8,223 nt of DNA from Phenylobacterium sp. (GTDB lineage: Bacteria > Pseudomonadota > Alphaproteobacteria > Caulobacterales > Caulobacteraceae), in the NCBI GenBank assembly GCA_019264505.1, contig JAHUZY010000099.1:1-8223 (forward strand), in the 5' to 3' direction. Of the stretch, positions 6,663 to 8,223 are shown one piece after another. The notes beneath the pieces were generated by a model that saw only the letters and a list, made by a program, of their open reading frames with translations, did not search any database and was not told the DNA's origin. How positions within the stretch are numbered: the stretch's first letter is position 1; every line of letters begins with the position of its first letter. A program made the position numbers and the translations under genes.

Positions 6663-7325
6663 TCAGGTGGCGGCGGGCGCTTCGGCCTCGGCGGCCGGGG
6701 CTTCAGCCGGAGCCTCGCCCTCAGCGGCGGGGGCTTCCTCGCCCTCGACCGGAGCTTCGCCTTCCGCGGCGGGCTCAGCCACGGGGGCCGGCGCCGGGAA
6801 GGGAATGGAACCACCCATGGAGTGCAGATAGGCCACCACATTGATCAGCTCTTCGCGGCGCTTCAGGCCGACGAAGGTCATCTTGGTGCCGGCGATGTGC
6901 CGCTGGGGCGCTTCCAGGAAGGCGCCGAGCTCTTCGTGCGTCCAGACCGGATTGGCCGCGGCGAACTCCGTGAAGGCGCTGGAATAGGAATAGCCGGCAT
7001 GGACCGCCGGCCGCAGGCCCACAATGCCCCACAGGTTGGGACCGGTGCCGTTGGCGCCGCCCTGGGCGATGGTGTGGCAGCTGACGCACTTGGCGAAGCT
7101 GGCCTCGCCGGCCGCCACGTCGGCGATCGGCAGGACCGTGCCCCAGTCGATGGGGGCCTCAGCCGGCGCGCCGCCGCCCGTGTCCTCGGGGATCGCGATC
7201 GCATAACCCGGAGTTTCGGGGGCGTGAGGGGCGAAGACGATGGCGGAGGCTTCACGAAGGCCAACTACCGCCAAGCCCGTCGCCAGCACAGCGCCGGCGA
7301 CCTTGTTGAACGTAAGGTCGCTCAT
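6663..7325 (-). CDS. cycM: Membrane-anchored class I c-type cytochrome, CycM-like, with acidic tail
   Basis: A 220-residue monohaem cytochrome c held in the inner membrane with its haem domain in the periplasm. It carries electrons in the respiratory chain, probably between the bc1 complex and an aa3-type oxidase as known for rhizobial CycM. The N-terminal hydrophobic segment (about 8-31, beginning FNKVAGAVLATGLAV) resembles the uncleaved signal-anchor of the CycM family. The haem motif is CVSCH (80-84). The expected GTGPNLWGIVG follows at 93-103, and the axial Met is M149 in AGTKMTF. The cytochrome fold ends near 172 (VVAYLHSMGG). After it comes a 45-residue low-complexity tail (176-220) of Ala, Pro, Glu and Gly with EGEAP-like repeats, longer than the core family needs. 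The ATG at 7325 has only a distant AAAGGG. The gene is divergent from kdsB, an arrangement I recall from other alphaproteobacteria. Another anchored cytochrome c subfamily is the alternative. Confidence 0.88.
   Translation of the reverse strand: MSDLTFNKVAGAVLATGLAVVGLREASAIVFAPHAPETPGYAIAIPEDTGGGAPAEAPIDWGTVLPIADVAAGEASFAKCVSCHTIAQGGANGTGPNLWGIVGLRPAVHAGYSYSSAFTEFAAANPVWTHEELGAFLEAPQRHIAGTKMTFVGLKRREELINVVAYLHSMGGSIPFPAPAPVAEPAAEGEAPVEGEEAPAAEGEAPAEAPAAEAEAPAAT
6666..6800 (-). repeat. Low-complexity Ala/Pro/Glu coding repeat in the cytochrome tail
   Basis: Residues 176-220 of the cytochrome consist almost only of Ala, Pro, Glu, Gly and Val. Short imperfect units (EGEAP, EGEEAP, EGEAP, EAPAAEAEAP) give a degenerate tandem repeat in the DNA. 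It is likely disordered, negatively charged and prone to length variation between strains. Confidence 0.7.
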
Positions 7326-7350
7326 AGTCTTAGATTCGGCCCTTTCTCAG

Positions 7351-7369
7351 GCCGGTCGTCGAAACCGGC
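7351..7369. repeat. Inverted repeat GCCGGT-N7-ACCGGC
   Basis: A perfect 6-bp inverted repeat with a 7-base spacer, located 26 bases upstream of the cytochrome start. It could be an operator for a dimeric regulator or a leader hairpin. Chance is possible in such GC-rich DNA. Confidence 0.35.
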
Positions 7370-7375
7370 ATACGC

Positions 7376-7390
7376 GCGGGAATCTCCCGC
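7376..7390. repeat. Inverted repeat GCGGGA-ATC-TCCCGC
   Basis: A perfect 6-bp inverted repeat with a 3-base centre, 6 bases from the previous one. Its centre overlaps a GANTC site (GAATC 7380-7384), so binding of a dimeric protein here could compete with adenine methylation. The role is unknown. Confidence 0.35.
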
Positions 7391-7494
7391 CCCTTATTGC
7401 GCCCGCGTCTCTTACACGCTACCGGCGCTCGTGCAACCGGCCAGTTGGTCGCTCCCCCCTGCAAGCGCTGCCGCCCACAGGCTTCCATCGAATC

Positions 7495-8223
7495 ATGACG
7501 CCCATCGTCCTCATTCCCGCCCGCATGGCCGCCACCCGACTGCCCGGCAAGCCCCTGGCCGACATCGAGGGCGCGCCGATGATTGTCCGCGTGCTGCGCC
7601 AGGCGCAGGCCGCCGGGATCGGCCCCGTGGCCGTGGCGGCGGGCGACCCGGAGATCGTCGCGGCGGTGGAGGCGGCCGGCGGCCGGGCGGTGCTGACCGA
7701 CCCGGACCTGCCCTCGGGCTCGGACCGGATCCTGCGGGCGTTGGAGGTGCTGGACCCACAGGGCCGTCACGACGTGGTGATCAACCTGCAGGGCGATATT
7801 CCCTTCGTCGCGCCCCAGGTGGTGGCCGACTGCGCCGAGCTGCTGGCCAAAGAGCCCGGCTGCGACATCTCGACCATTGTGGTGGCCGACAGCGACATCG
7901 CCGAGCGCTCGAACCCCGACATTCCCAAGGCGGTGCTGGCCATGGCGCCGGATGGCCGCCGGGGCCGGGCGCTCTATTTCACCCGCTCGACCCTCTATGG
8001 GGACGGGCCGGTCTGGCTGCATCACGGGGTCTATGGCTACCGGCGCGAGGCGCTGGTGCGCTTCACGTCAGCCCAGCCCTCGGCCCTGGAGCAGCGGGAG
8101 CGGCTGGAGCAGTTGCGCGCCCTTGAGCTGGGCATGACCATGTGGGCCGCGGTGATCGATGCGGCGCCGATCTCGGTGGACAACCCCGCCGATCTGGAAC
8201 GCGCCCCGGCCCCCCCCCCGGCC
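7495..8223 (+). CDS. kdsB: 3-deoxy-manno-octulosonate cytidylyltransferase, KdsB (3' end missing)
   Basis: This enzyme activates Kdo with CTP to CMP-Kdo in the cytosol, the committed step for adding Kdo to lipid A in LPS synthesis. The frame is open from ATG 7495 to the last base (243 codons), so the stop lies just beyond the window. KdsB proteins are about 245-250 residues, so nearly all is present. Visible motifs are the nucleotide-binding start IVLIPARMAATRLPGKPL (4-21), LPSGSDRIL (72-80), NLQGDIPF (98-105), YFTRSTLY (161-168), HHGVYGYRREAL (176-187) and the C-terminal LEQRERLEQLRALELG (198-213) with SVDNPADLER (227-236). The ATG at 7495 is needed to keep IPAR; the next ATG (codon 11) would remove it. 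The ribosome binding site is weak. The last residues (APAPPPA) are abnormal and coincide with a 10-C run, so the final ~20 bases may be unreliable. Identity is secure. Confidence 0.93.
   Translation, partial: MTPIVLIPARMAATRLPGKPLADIEGAPMIVRVLRQAQAAGIGPVAVAAGDPEIVAAVEAAGGRAVLTDPDLPSGSDRILRALEVLDPQGRHDVVINLQGDIPFVAPQVVADCAELLAKEPGCDISTIVVADSDIAERSNPDIPKAVLAMAPDGRRGRALYFTRSTLYGDGPVWLHHGVYGYRREALVRFTSAQPSALEQRERLEQLRALELGMTMWAAVIDAAPISVDNPADLERAPAPPPA

Larger units (their letters stand above)
7326..7494. promoter_or_regulatory. Divergent control region between cytochrome c and kdsB
   Basis: These 169 bases must hold the promoters of both genes. Three GANTC sites are present: GATTC at 7333-7337 (7 bases from the cytochrome ATG), GAATC at 7380-7384, and GAATC at 7490-7494 touching the kdsB ATG. 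There are also two perfect inverted repeats (listed separately). A weak plus-strand promoter candidate pairs TTGCGCC at 7397 with GCTA at 7418-7421, reminiscent of the Caulobacter housekeeping consensus TTGACGS-N10-14-GCTANAWC but with several mismatches. No FNR/FixK-type TTGAT-N4-ATCAA box was seen. Confidence 0.5.

Noticed and set aside
5744..6841. A 365-codon minus-strand open frame opposite the NlpC/P60 gene.
   Set aside because: Its composition is Arg/Pro/Gly-rich without recognisable motifs, and the plus strand encodes a complete NlpC/P60 enzyme with its catalytic residues.
6822..8126. A 434-codon plus-strand open frame running opposite the cytochrome and across the start of kdsB in another frame.
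   Set aside because: It is antisense to the cytochrome in its first half and out of frame with kdsB in its second half. The correct kdsB frame begins at 7495 and carries all family motifs.
1..8223. CRISPR arrays, insertion sequences, tRNA or rRNA genes, phage genes, or signs of horizontal transfer.
   Set aside because: No spaced direct repeats, transposase motifs, terminal inverted repeats or tRNA-like folds were recognised, and base composition is even throughout. The window reads as ordinary core chromosome.

Overview
The base composition is very GC-rich, with codon use to match. The gene content is a Tad/Cpa pilus operon, a short M17 aminopeptidase paired with an NlpC/P60 peptidase, a CycM-like anchored cytochrome c, and kdsB. 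Together these point to a Gram-negative alphaproteobacterium, most likely in the Caulobacterales (Caulobacter/Phenylobacterium-like). kdsB implies Kdo-containing lipopolysaccharide. The species cannot be fixed from this window alone.

Layout. Positions 2-3409 (+) hold the end of a Tad (type IVc, Flp) pilus operon: a 5'-truncated cpaF ATPase followed by the inner-membrane platform genes tadB and tadC. They are tightly packed, with an ATGA overlap and then a 7-base gap. A convergent minus-strand gene (3444-4289) encodes a secreted TPR protein of the TadD type, probably the pilus-associated TPR partner. Across an 87-bp divergent gap, a plus-strand pair overlaps by GTGA: an M17 leucyl-aminopeptidase-family enzyme (4377-5753) and an SH3b plus NlpC/P60 cysteine peptidase (5750-6586). 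Neither has a signal peptide, so a cytosolic role in peptide or muropeptide breakdown is plausible. A minus-strand cytochrome c with an N-terminal membrane anchor and an acidic Ala/Pro/Glu tail (6663-7325) ends at a clear intrinsic terminator. A 169-bp divergent intergenic region separates it from kdsB (7495 to the window end). kdsB is open to the last base and lacks its stop codon here.

How the genes work together. CpaF, TadB and TadC are the motor and platform of one pilus machine; the TadD-like protein probably helps assemble or stabilise it in the periplasm. The peptidase pair looks like a separate two-gene unit. The cytochrome (respiratory electron transfer) and KdsB (CMP-Kdo synthesis for LPS) are housekeeping genes sharing a divergent control region.

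The genes are conventional families, and I see no mobile element, CRISPR array, RNA gene or clearly new system. The points most worth a second look are: a cluster of three GANTC (CcrM-type) sites in the cytochrome/kdsB control region, against only nine in the rest of the window; the YkfC-like peptidase pair; the missing lipobox cysteine of the TadD-like protein; the low-complexity tail of the cytochrome; and a suspect 10-C run at the extreme end of kdsB. No stretch over 300 bases lacks a gene.
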